From Belnapia rosea (GTDB lineage Bacteria > Pseudomonadota > Alphaproteobacteria > Acetobacterales > Acetobacteraceae): a stretch of 64,000 nucleotides of DNA. Both the position numbers and the translations under genes were made by a program. Below are positions 19,460 through 26,761 of this stretch, piece by piece. The stretch lies in NCBI RefSeq assembly GCF_900101615.1, contig NZ_FMZX01000001.1, positions 930,001 to 994,000 of the forward strand, written 5' to 3'. Within the stretch, counting starts at the first letter, position 1. Each line of letters starts with the position of its first letter. A model generated the notes under the pieces. The model ran no database searches and was not told the DNA's origin. It saw only the letters and a list, made by a program, of their open reading frames with translations.

Positions 19460-21538
19460 TCAGCCGAGGCGCACCAGGCCATCGACGGCCACGGCACCGC
19501 CCTCGGCCTCGGCGCGGATGATGAGCGGGTTGATCTCCGCCTCCTGCACCGCCGGCAGGGCGGCGAGGCGGGAGAGTGCCTCCACCGCCCGGGCCAGGGC
19601 GGCGAGGTCGCCGCGCGGCAGGTTGCGCCAGCCGGCCAGCGGCTTCAGCTCGGCCAGCTCCGCCACCATCTCCCCGGCCTCGGCCGCCGAGACGGGGGCG
19701 AGGCGGAGGGTGAAGCTGCGGCGCAGCTCGGCCAGCACGCCACCCATGCCGAGCACCACGACGGGCCCGACCTCCGGGTCGCGGCGGAAGCCGAGGATGA
19801 CCTCGGCGAGGCCTCGCTGCATCGGCGCGGCCAGCGCGCCGCGGATGCGCGCCGCCGGGAACTGGCTGCGGGCGCGGTCGAGCAGCTCGCCGGCGGCGGC
19901 GCGCACCGCTGCCTCGCCCTGCAGCCCGAGGCGCACCAGCCCGGCATCGGTCTTGTGGGCGATGTCGGGGGAGAGGATCTTCACCGCAAAGCTGCCCTCG
20001 CCACGGAAGTCGCCGGGCGATTGCAGCAATTGCAGCGCCGGCACCTCGATGCCGAGCGCGGCGAAGAGGGCGCAGGACTCCGCCTCGTCCAGCACGCCAG
20101 CCGCGCGGGCGGCGAGCAGGCCATGCGCCGCCGCGAGCGCCGCATCCGGCACCGCCGGGCGTGGGCGCGGCGCCTGCCAAGTGAGGTAGGCATGCAGCGC
20201 ATCGGCGCAGGTCTCCGGCGTGCGGAAGCCGGCGATGCCCGCGGCATCCAGATGCGCCAGCGCCCCGTCCGCCTGCGGCGCGCAGAAGACGGCCAGCGGC
20301 TTCGTGGCCTGGCCGGCGCCGAGGATGAACTCATCCACATGGCTCTCGGGCTTCAGCCGTGCGGTACTGCCGAGCACCGCCAGCACCGCGTCGCAATGCT
20401 CCGAGGCGAGCAGCGCCCGTAGCACCGCCGGGTACTGGCCCTTGGTGCCGCCCATGGGCAGGTCGATCAGCGGCGAGTCGGAGACCGGGATGCCCTGCGC
20501 GCCGAGCGCAGCGCGCAGCGCCTCGGGCGGCGGCGGCACCTCGTCGCCCAGCAGGCCGAGGCGGTCGACGATCATCCCCGCCCCGCCACCGGTGCCGGTC
20601 AGCGCCGCGGCCCGGCGCCGCCCGCCCGTGCCGGGGCGGTGGCCAACCACCAGCCGCGGCAGCTCCACCAGCCCCTCCAGCGTCTCGACGCGGAGGATGC
20701 CGTGGCTGCGGAAGAAGGCGGCCGCCAGCTCATCGCCGCCCACCATCGCGCCGGTATGGGAGACGGCGATGCGGCGGCCCAGCTCCGACCGGCCGAGCTT
20801 GTAGGCGATGACCGGCTTGCCGAGCGCATGGGCACGCGCGGCGGCGCGGGCCAGCGCCTCGGAATCGCGGAAGGTCTCGAGGAAGAGCAGGATCGCCCGC
20901 GTCGCCTCGTCCTCGGCCAGGATCTCGGCGATCTCGCCGACGCCGAGGTCGCATTCATTGCCGACCGAGGCGAGCTTGGCGAAGCCGAGGCCGCGGGCGG
21001 CGCAGCGCGAGAGCAGCGCCCCCATCATGCTGCCGCTCTGCGACACCATGCTGAGCCAGCCGGGCACCAGCGGCTCCGCCTCCACCGCCGCGTTGAGGGT
21101 GATGGGGATGCCGTCGGTCACGTTCAGCAGGCCGAGGCAGTTGGGCCCGACCAGGCGCAGCCCGCCCTCCCGCGCGGTGGCGACGATGCGCTCCTGCAGG
21201 CGGCGGCCCTCCTCGCCGATCTCGGCGAAGCCGGCACTGTAGATGGTGGCGACCCCGATGCCGGCGGCGACGCAATCCTCGATCGCGCCCGGCACGGCGG
21301 CGGCCGGCACCATGATCAGCGCATGGTCCACCGGGCCCGGCGCCTCCCGCACCGAGGGGTAGGCCGGCAGGCCGCCGATCTCGCTGCGGGTCGGGTTGAT
21401 CGGGATGATGCGGCCGGCATAGCCCGCCTTGGTGAGGATGCGCTGGGCGCGGGAATTCGTCTTCGCCTGGTCCGGCGTCGCGCCGATCAGGGCGATGGAG
21501 CGCGGATGGAACAGCGTCTGGGAGAGCGGGGCGGGCAT
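19460..21538 (-). CDS. Acetate--CoA ligase-type (ADP-forming) acyl-CoA synthetase
   Basis: 692-aa single-chain NDP-forming acyl-CoA synthetase, which activates a carboxylic acid with ATP and CoA. The N-terminal CoA-binding domain begins LFHPRSIALIGATPDQ and contains VGPNCLGLLN; the ligase-CoA domain carries the conserved His in SHTGAMVGG, the usual phospho-His region. The C-terminal ATP-grasp part includes SFAVKILSPDIAHKTDAGLVRLGL and EVILGFRRDPEVGPVVVLGMGG. Operon order is hydratase, synthetase, dehydrogenase. Substrate unknown; an unusual carboxylate is more likely than acetate in this context. Confidence 0.92.
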   Translation of the reverse strand: MPAPLSQTLFHPRSIALIGATPDQAKTNSRAQRILTKAGYAGRIIPINPTRSEIGGLPAYPSVREAPGPVDHALIMVPAAAVPGAIEDCVAAGIGVATIYSAGFAEIGEEGRRLQERIVATAREGGLRLVGPNCLGLLNVTDGIPITLNAAVEAEPLVPGWLSMVSQSGSMMGALLSRCAARGLGFAKLASVGNECDLGVGEIAEILAEDEATRAILLFLETFRDSEALARAAARAHALGKPVIAYKLGRSELGRRIAVSHTGAMVGGDELAAAFFRSHGILRVETLEGLVELPRLVVGHRPGTGGRRRAAALTGTGGGAGMIVDRLGLLGDEVPPPPEALRAALGAQGIPVSDSPLIDLPMGGTKGQYPAVLRALLASEHCDAVLAVLGSTARLKPESHVDEFILGAGQATKPLAVFCAPQADGALAHLDAAGIAGFRTPETCADALHAYLTWQAPRPRPAVPDAALAAAHGLLAARAAGVLDEAESCALFAALGIEVPALQLLQSPGDFRGEGSFAVKILSPDIAHKTDAGLVRLGLQGEAAVRAAAGELLDRARSQFPAARIRGALAAPMQRGLAEVILGFRRDPEVGPVVVLGMGGVLAELRRSFTLRLAPVSAAEAGEMVAELAELKPLAGWRNLPRGDLAALARAVEALSRLAALPAVQEAEINPLIIRAEAEGGAVAVDGLVRLG

Positions 21539-21546
21539 GGCGGGCC

Positions 21547-22338
21547 TCAGCTGCCGGTGAAGTCGGGGGCGCGGCGCTCGGCCGTCGCGCGGACGCCCTC
21601 GCGGAAATCCGCGGTCTGGCGCAGCCGGTCCTGCTCCGCCTCCTCGCGCGCCGCGGCGGCGGTGAAGGCCTCGGCCAGGCCCTGGCGCAGGGTGACGCGC
21701 GTCGAGGCGATGGCGAGCGGGGCGCTGGCCGCGATCTCACCCGCCAGGGCCATCGCGGCCGCCAGCAGCCCCTCCTGCGGGACGAGCTGGTCGGCGAGGC
21801 CGATCGCCACCGCCTCCTCCCCGCCGATCCGGCGGCCGGTATAGAACAGCAGCGCGGCCCGCTGGGCGCCGACCAGCCGCGGCAGGGTGGCGGTGAGGCC
21901 GAAGCCGGGATGGATGCCGAGCCGGGTGAAATTGGCGCTGAAGCGCGCCTCCGGGCAGGTCACCCGGAAATCGGCGATGGCGGCGAGGCCGAGCCCGGCG
22001 CCGATCGCGGCCCCCTGCACCACCGCGACGATGGGCTTGCGTGACAGCGGCAGGCGGCAGGCTTCCTGGTACAGGGTGCGTCCGCTCACCGGGTGGCGGG
22101 CCGCGCCCGTGCCGTCGGTGCGGCGGGAGAAGTCGGCACCGGCGCAGAAATGCTTGCCCTCCGCCGCCAGCAGCACGACGCGGCAGGCCGGGTCCTCGTC
22201 CAGGGCCAGCAGCGCATCGGCGACCCCGGCCACCAGGGTGACGTCGAGGAAGTTATTGGGCGGGCGGCTGAGGGTGAGGCGGGCGACAGGCCCCTCCCGG
22301 TCCAGCCGCAGCCCTTCGGTTCCGCTTGCCTCCGGCAT
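21547..22338 (-). CDS. Enoyl-CoA hydratase/isomerase family protein
   Basis: 263-aa crotonase-fold enzyme. The start is at 22338 (MPEASGTEGLRLDREG), where crotonase homology begins; the frame is open further upstream across the divergent promoter but that part is not family-like. Oxyanion-hole segments HFCAGADFS and VQGAAIGAGLGLA are present. First gene of the minus-strand catabolic operon and divergent from the MmgE/PrpD gene, with a probable GntR operator between them. Confidence 0.9.
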   Translation of the reverse strand: MPEASGTEGLRLDREGPVARLTLSRPPNNFLDVTLVAGVADALLALDEDPACRVVLLAAEGKHFCAGADFSRRTDGTGAARHPVSGRTLYQEACRLPLSRKPIVAVVQGAAIGAGLGLAAIADFRVTCPEARFSANFTRLGIHPGFGLTATLPRLVGAQRAALLFYTGRRIGGEEAVAIGLADQLVPQEGLLAAAMALAGEIAASAPLAIASTRVTLRQGLAEAFTAAAAREEAEQDRLRQTADFREGVRATAERRAPDFTGS

Positions 22339-22400
22339 CGACTGTCCATCCCTCCCCTGCACGGGCACGACGGCGTTGCGCCGTGCCGCCATCCCTCCTA

Positions 22401-22424
22401 CAGTTGTTCGTACAAGATGACAAC
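22401..22424. promoter_or_regulatory. Probable GntR operator in the hydratase/PrpD divergent promoter
   Basis: Contains the near-palindrome TTGTTCGTACAA (TTGT-four bases-ACAA). Aligned without gaps to 24751-24774, in front of the GntR gene, 18 of 24 bases match, including an unbroken TCGTACAA. It lies 14 bases before the PrpD start and about 60 bases before the hydratase start, so a bound repressor could cover both promoters. This is comparison by eye; binding is inferred. Confidence 0.6.
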
Positions 22425-22438
22425 AGGGGACCGCCGCC

Positions 22439-23884
22439 ATGGACATGCCGATGCAGGGTGCCGATACCGGCACCACCGAAGGCGGCACAGCCGAAGACCT
22501 TGGCCCGACCCGGGTCCTGGCCGAATTCTGCGCCGGGCTCGACCTCGGCGCGGTCGATAGCCTGGCGCGGCGCGCGGCGCGGCGGCACCTGATCGACACG
22601 CTCGGCGCCATGATCGCGGGCGGGCCGCAGGAGGCGACGCGGATGGTGGAGCGGGCCCTGGCCGCGGGGGGCATCGCCCCGGGCACGGTGCCGGTGCCCG
22701 GCCTCGCCCGCCGCTACGACGCGCTCTCGGCGGCCTATATCGGCGGCACGGCCGGGCATGGGCTGGAGCTGGATGACGGCTTCCGCGCCGGCTCCGTCCA
22801 TCCCGGCACGGTGGTGGTGCCGGCGGCCTGGTCGGTCGCGGCGGCGCGCGGAGCAGGCGGCCAGGCGCTGCTGCGCTCCGTGGTGGCGGGCTATGAGGTG
22901 GCCTGCCGGATCTCGGCTGCCAGCCATCCGCGGGCGCGCTGGCGCGGCTTCCACAATACCGGCACGGCCGGCGTCTTCGCCGCCGCCGCCGCCGCCGCGG
23001 GGCTGCTGATCGGCCTCGATGCCGATGGGGTGGAGAATGCCTTCGGCGCCGCCGCCTCCTCCGCCTCCGGCCTCTTCACCTTCCTCGCCGGTGGCGACGT
23101 GAAGCGCGTCCATCCCGGCCATGCGGCGCGCGAGGGCCTGCTCGCCGCGCTGCTGACCGAGGCCGGGCTGCCCGGGCCCCGGGGTGTGCTGGAGTTCAAG
23201 GAGGGCTACTTCAACGCCTATGCCGGCGGCGATACCGGCGCGGTGGATTACCGCCGCATCGACATCCTCGCGGCCGGCGACAACCATCCGCAATCGCGCT
23301 TCGCCGTGGCCAACTGCTACATGAAGCCGCATGCCTGCTGCCGGCACATCCATGCCGCGATCGATGCGGTGCTCGACATCGCCGCGGCGGAGGATGTGGC
23401 GCCCGGGGCGGTGGAGGCGGTGGAGATCGGCAGCTACGCCGTTGCCGCATCGCATGCGGCGGTCGGCTGGTCGGAGATGACGACGGCGCAGATGAGCTTC
23501 CCCTTCGTCATCGCCACGGCCCTGCAGCGCCGCCGCGTGACGCTGGCCGATTTCGGCGCGGCGGAGCGGGCCGATCCGGCGGTGCTTGGCCTCACCCGCC
23601 GCATCCATGTCACGACCGATGCCGAATGCGATGCCGAGTATCCCCGCCGCCGCTCGGCGAAGGTGCGGCTGCGCCTCGCCGATGGCCGCAGCTTCGACCG
23701 CTACGTGCCCGAGCCCTATGGCGCTGCCTCCAACCCGCTGACCGATGCGGCGCTCGAGGAGAAATTCCTCGGCCTGGCGGAGCCGGTGCTCGGCGCGGCA
23801 CGGGCGCGGGATGCGCTGGCACAGCTCTGGCGGATCGAGGAAGTCGCGGATATCCGCCCGCTGGCGGAGCTGCTGGCCGCCTGA
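22439..23884 (+). CDS. MmgE/PrpD family protein
   Basis: 481 aa, the normal length for the 2-methylcitrate-dehydratase/aconitate-decarboxylase-like superfamily. Landmarks are HLIDTLGAMIAGG, HGLELDDGF followed by HPGTVVVPAAW, VAGYEVACRIS, HNTGTAGVFAAAAAAAGLL and YMKPHACCRHIHAAIDAV. The superfamily also includes immune-responsive cis-aconitate decarboxylases and uncharacterised members, so the reaction is not fixed; no methylcitrate synthase is nearby. It is divergently transcribed from the hydratase-synthetase-dehydrogenase operon, shares its operator, and probably acts in the same pathway. Confidence 0.9.
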   Translation: MDMPMQGADTGTTEGGTAEDLGPTRVLAEFCAGLDLGAVDSLARRAARRHLIDTLGAMIAGGPQEATRMVERALAAGGIAPGTVPVPGLARRYDALSAAYIGGTAGHGLELDDGFRAGSVHPGTVVVPAAWSVAAARGAGGQALLRSVVAGYEVACRISAASHPRARWRGFHNTGTAGVFAAAAAAAGLLIGLDADGVENAFGAAASSASGLFTFLAGGDVKRVHPGHAAREGLLAALLTEAGLPGPRGVLEFKEGYFNAYAGGDTGAVDYRRIDILAAGDNHPQSRFAVANCYMKPHACCRHIHAAIDAVLDIAAAEDVAPGAVEAVEIGSYAVAASHAAVGWSEMTTAQMSFPFVIATALQRRRVTLADFGAAERADPAVLGLTRRIHVTTDAECDAEYPRRRSAKVRLRLADGRSFDRYVPEPYGAASNPLTDAALEEKFLGLAEPVLGAARARDALAQLWRIEEVADIRPLAELLAA

Positions 23885-23897
23885 CGGGCGCCGTCAG
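23881..23897. terminator. Hairpin embedding both convergent stop codons
   Basis: CTGACGG, loop GCG, CCGTCAG: a perfect 7-bp stem. The TGA of the PrpD gene lies in the left arm and the reversed TGA of the GntR gene lies in the right arm. Probably a compact bidirectional transcription end; no U-tract. Confidence 0.45.
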
Positions 23898-24718
23898 CCG
23901 CCTTCCGTCGGGGCGCCGAGCCGCAACGCATAGACGAAGCGGTCGGCCGCCGGATGGATGTTCACCGTCGCTTCCAGCAACTGCCCATCGGCGGACTGGA
24001 AGCGGCGGATGATGTGCAGGCCGGGTGAGCCCGGCTCGGCCCGCAGCGCCGCGGCCTGCGCCGGGGTCAGCGCGATGGCGGTGACCTCCTGCTGGAGCTC
24101 CGCCACCCTCACCCCGCGCTCGCGGGCGATGAGGCGGTAGGCCGGGGTGGTGACGATTTCCGGCCCCTGGGCCAGGTCGGCGAAGGGCTCGGCGATGTAG
24201 AGGTCGACGCAGGAGATCGGCGGTGCCTTGGCCTTCGGCACCGGCTGGCGCAGCCCCTGGATGTGCAGCCAGCGGCTGCCCGGCGCGCAGCCGATCCGCT
24301 CGGCCAGCGCCGCATCGGCGGTGACCATGGCTGATTCGTGGATCTCCAGCAGCGTGCGGTCGGAATAACCCATCACCTCCGTCGCCGAGCGCACCGCCAG
24401 CTCGTAGCTGCTGCGCGGCTGGTTGGCGATGACGCGGGTGCCGACGCCCTGGGTGCCCGCCACCAGCCCAAGGTCGCGCAGGCGGCGCAGCGCCTCCCGC
24501 ACCGTGGAGCGGCTGACGCCGAAGCTCTGGCCGAGCTCCTGCTCGGTCGGCAGCAACTCGCCCAGGGCGCGGCGGCCGTCGAGGATCTCGGCGGCCAGCG
24601 CCGCGGCCAGGCTGGCATAGCGCGGCTGGGCCTCGGCCAGCAGCTGGGCGGCCTCGGCGGCGCTGCTCCGGGTCGCGGGCCCGGTCGCGGGGCGTTTCCT
24701 CGGCGTGGCTCGGTCCAT
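23894..24718 (-). CDS. GntR family transcriptional regulator (HutC/UTRA subfamily)
   Basis: 274 aa. After a basic, Ala-rich tail of about 30 residues, the winged helix-turn-helix spans roughly 38-100, with LLPTEQELGQSFGVSRSTVREALRRL as its core. The rest is a UTRA effector domain typical of HutC-type regulators. It is divergent from the Bug protein gene, with the proposed operator 24751-24774 between them, suggesting autoregulation. The operator-like match at 22401-22424 suggests it also controls the hydratase operon and the PrpD gene. Effector unknown, plausibly a pathway acid or CoA ester. Confidence 0.92.
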   Translation of the reverse strand: MDRATPRKRPATGPATRSSAAEAAQLLAEAQPRYASLAAALAAEILDGRRALGELLPTEQELGQSFGVSRSTVREALRRLRDLGLVAGTQGVGTRVIANQPRSSYELAVRSATEVMGYSDRTLLEIHESAMVTADAALAERIGCAPGSRWLHIQGLRQPVPKAKAPPISCVDLYIAEPFADLAQGPEIVTTPAYRLIARERGVRVAELQQEVTAIALTPAQAAALRAEPGSPGLHIIRRFQSADGQLLEATVNIHPAADRFVYALRLGAPTEGG

Positions 24719-24750
24719 GCGCGTTGACGGGCCTCCTGACGGCAGTAATA

Positions 24751-24774
24751 CTGTTGATCGTACAACAATACAAG
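24751..24774. promoter_or_regulatory. Probable GntR operator between gntR and the Bug protein gene
   Basis: Core is TGTTGATCGTACAACA, whose ends TGTTG and CAACA are inverted repeats with a six-base centre. It matches the site at 22401-22424 at 18 of 24 positions. It sits 33 bases upstream of the GntR start and 46 bases upstream of the Bug protein start, where it could repress both. Confidence 0.62.
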
Positions 24775-24819
24775 TTGGGCGCGGGCGGGCAGGCCTGCGT
24801 CCCTTGGGGAAGGAAGGTC

Positions 24820-25806
24820 ATGCCATATTTCCTCTCGCGGCGCGCGGCCCTGGCGGCAGCCGGCGCCGCCCTCGCCGCTCCGGCCCTCGCGCAGGGCGAG
24901 ACGAAGCCTGCCGGCTGGCCGGACCGCCCGATCCGCCTCATCGTCCCCTTCGCCCCGGGTGGCAGCAACGACGCCATCGCCCGGCCGCTGGCCGAGGGGC
25001 TGCAGGTGCGGCTGGGCCAGCCCCTGGTCGTCGAGAACCGGGCCGGGGCGGGCAGCACGGTCGGCTCGGGCTTCGTCGCCAAGGCGCCGGCCGATGGCTA
25101 CACGCTGCTCATCGCCTCCAGCTCCTTCACCACCAGCGCGGCCATCCAGCGCACGCCCTATGACCCGGTGGGCAGCTTCGACGCGGTGGCGTCGATCTGC
25201 ACCGCGCCGATGCTGGTGGTGACGGCGCCGAACAGCGAGTTCCGCGACATCGGGGCGCTGCTGGCGCATGCCCGCGCCCATCCGGGCGAGTTGCGCTACG
25301 GCACCGCCGGGCCGGGCAATATCGGCCACATGGCCAGCGCCTATCTCGACATGGTGGCGGGCGTGCAAACCGAGGCGGTGCCCTATGCCGGCATCGGCCC
25401 GGCGCAGATCGACCTCGTCGCCGGGCGGCTCGACTTCATGATCACCACCCTCGCCTCGGTGCGCGGCCAAGTGGAGGCCGGGCGCCTGCCGGTGCTCGCC
25501 TATACCGGGGATGAGCGGCTGGCCAGCGCGCCCCAGGTCCCAACCGTGCGCGAGGCGACGGGCCTCGACTACTCGGTGGAAGCCTTCTGGGGCCTGCTCG
25601 CGCCGCGCGGGCTGCCGGCCCCGGTGCTCGCCCGGCTGAACGCGGCGGTGAACGAGGTCCTGGCCGATCCGGGCTATCGCCGCTTCCTCGATATGGAGGG
25701 CGCCGTGGCGCGGCCGGGCCGGCCGGAGGCGCTGGCGGCGACCGTCCGCTCCGATCTCGGCCGCTGGCGGAAGGTGGCCGCCGCCTCAGGCATCAGCACC
25801 GGCTGA
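24820..25806 (+). CDS. Tripartite tricarboxylate transporter substrate-binding protein (Bug/TctC family)
   Basis: 328-aa periplasmic binding protein. The start is the ATG preceded by AAGGAAGG, giving the leader MPYFLSRRAALAAAGAALA ending LAQG. Family landmarks are RPIRLIVPFAPGGSNDAIARPLA, QPLVVENRAGAGSTVG and PADGYTLLIAS. No TctA or TctB membrane components are in the window, so it is an orphan Bug protein. Regulated, by inference, with the neighbouring acyl-CoA catabolic genes through the shared operator; its ligand may be that pathway's acid. Confidence 0.92.
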   Translation: MPYFLSRRAALAAAGAALAAPALAQGETKPAGWPDRPIRLIVPFAPGGSNDAIARPLAEGLQVRLGQPLVVENRAGAGSTVGSGFVAKAPADGYTLLIASSSFTTSAAIQRTPYDPVGSFDAVASICTAPMLVVTAPNSEFRDIGALLAHARAHPGELRYGTAGPGNIGHMASAYLDMVAGVQTEAVPYAGIGPAQIDLVAGRLDFMITTLASVRGQVEAGRLPVLAYTGDERLASAPQVPTVREATGLDYSVEAFWGLLAPRGLPAPVLARLNAAVNEVLADPGYRRFLDMEGAVARPGRPEALAATVRSDLGRWRKVAAASGISTG

Positions 25807-25813
25807 GCCGGCG

Positions 25814-26761
25814 TCACGCCACCTCAGCCAGGGTGCTTGGATGGAACAGCGCCTCGGGCGGGATCGCCTCGGTGGCGAGGCCATCCGCTACCGCGAAGCG
25901 GATCATCGCCGCCACCTCCTCGCGGTTGCGGGCGAAGCCATAGGGCCAGGGGTCGCCGCCCATGATCGCCGCCTGCTCCTCATAGGCGGCGGCGATCCAG
26001 GGCAGCGAGGCCCGCAGCACGTTCACCAGCTGCAGCTCGCCCAGGGCGATGTCCCGGACGCGGGCGAAGGCGCGGAAGATCTCCACCGGCAGCCAGGGAT
26101 GGCGCTCCGCCAGCTCCCGCCGCAGCGCCACGCAATGCATGATGGGGAAGAAGCCGGTGGCGCGGTGCCAGGCGATCTCCTCCGCCTTGTAGTCCGGGTA
26201 GAGCCGGGCGATGCCGGGGACGCTCGGAGGGCGCGGGGCGATGAGCGCGTCGATGGCACCCTCGGCGAGCGCCAGGGCAGGGTCGCGCCCGAGGGGCTGC
26301 ACGTCGAGGCCGGGTGGCAGGGTGATGGCGATGCGCTCGGCGCCGGTGCGCCAGGCGATGCCGCGCGTGTCGACGCCGTAATGCTCGCGCAGGATGCCGC
26401 GCACCCAGAGCGCCGCGGTCTGCTGGTATTCGGGGAGGCCGATGGTCCGTCCGGCGAGATCGGCGGCCGAGGCGATGCCGCGATCCGTGCGGATATAGAT
26501 CGCCGAATGACGGAAGGCACGGCTCGGGAAGACCGGCACGCCGATATAGGCACTGTCGCCCCGCGCCGTGGTGACGATATGCGAGCCCATCGACAGCTCG
26601 GTGATGTCGAAGGCCCGGTCGCGTAAAGCTCTCCGAAAGATATCCTCCGGCTCGCCCACCAGCGGCACGAGATCGACGCCGGGGATGGTGACGCGCCCGT
26701 CCAGCAGCGGCCGCGTGCGGTCCGATGCGTGGCAGGCGAGGCTGAGGGTCAGGCGGCTCAT
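25814..26761 (-). CDS. 4,5-dihydroxyphthalate decarboxylase-like / substrate-binding-fold protein
   Basis: 315 aa. The start at 26761 (MSRLTLSLACHASDRT) is fixed by the ATGA overlap with the Mo-subunit gene. It shows features of the 4,5-dihydroxyphthalate decarboxylase family, which has the periplasmic-binding-protein type II fold: PLLDGRVTIPGVDL, FDITELSMGSHIV, YIGVPVFPSRAFRHSAIYIR, LAGRTIGLPEYQQTAALWVRG. No signal peptide, which argues for an enzyme or cytoplasmic role rather than solute capture. Last gene of an operon with a molybdenum hydroxylase, consistent with turnover of an aromatic or heteroaromatic carboxylate. Name describes family only. Confidence 0.8.
   Translation of the reverse strand: MSRLTLSLACHASDRTRPLLDGRVTIPGVDLVPLVGEPEDIFRRALRDRAFDITELSMGSHIVTTARGDSAYIGVPVFPSRAFRHSAIYIRTDRGIASAADLAGRTIGLPEYQQTAALWVRGILREHYGVDTRGIAWRTGAERIAITLPPGLDVQPLGRDPALALAEGAIDALIAPRPPSVPGIARLYPDYKAEEIAWHRATGFFPIMHCVALRRELAERHPWLPVEIFRAFARVRDIALGELQLVNVLRASLPWIAAAYEEQAAIMGGDPWPYGFARNREEVAAMIRFAVADGLATEAIPPEALFHPSTLAEVA

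Noticed and set aside
17594-20422. 942-codon plus-strand frame
   Set aside because: Runs out of frame over the end of an ATPase gene and antisense over the dehydrogenase and synthetase genes; no motifs.
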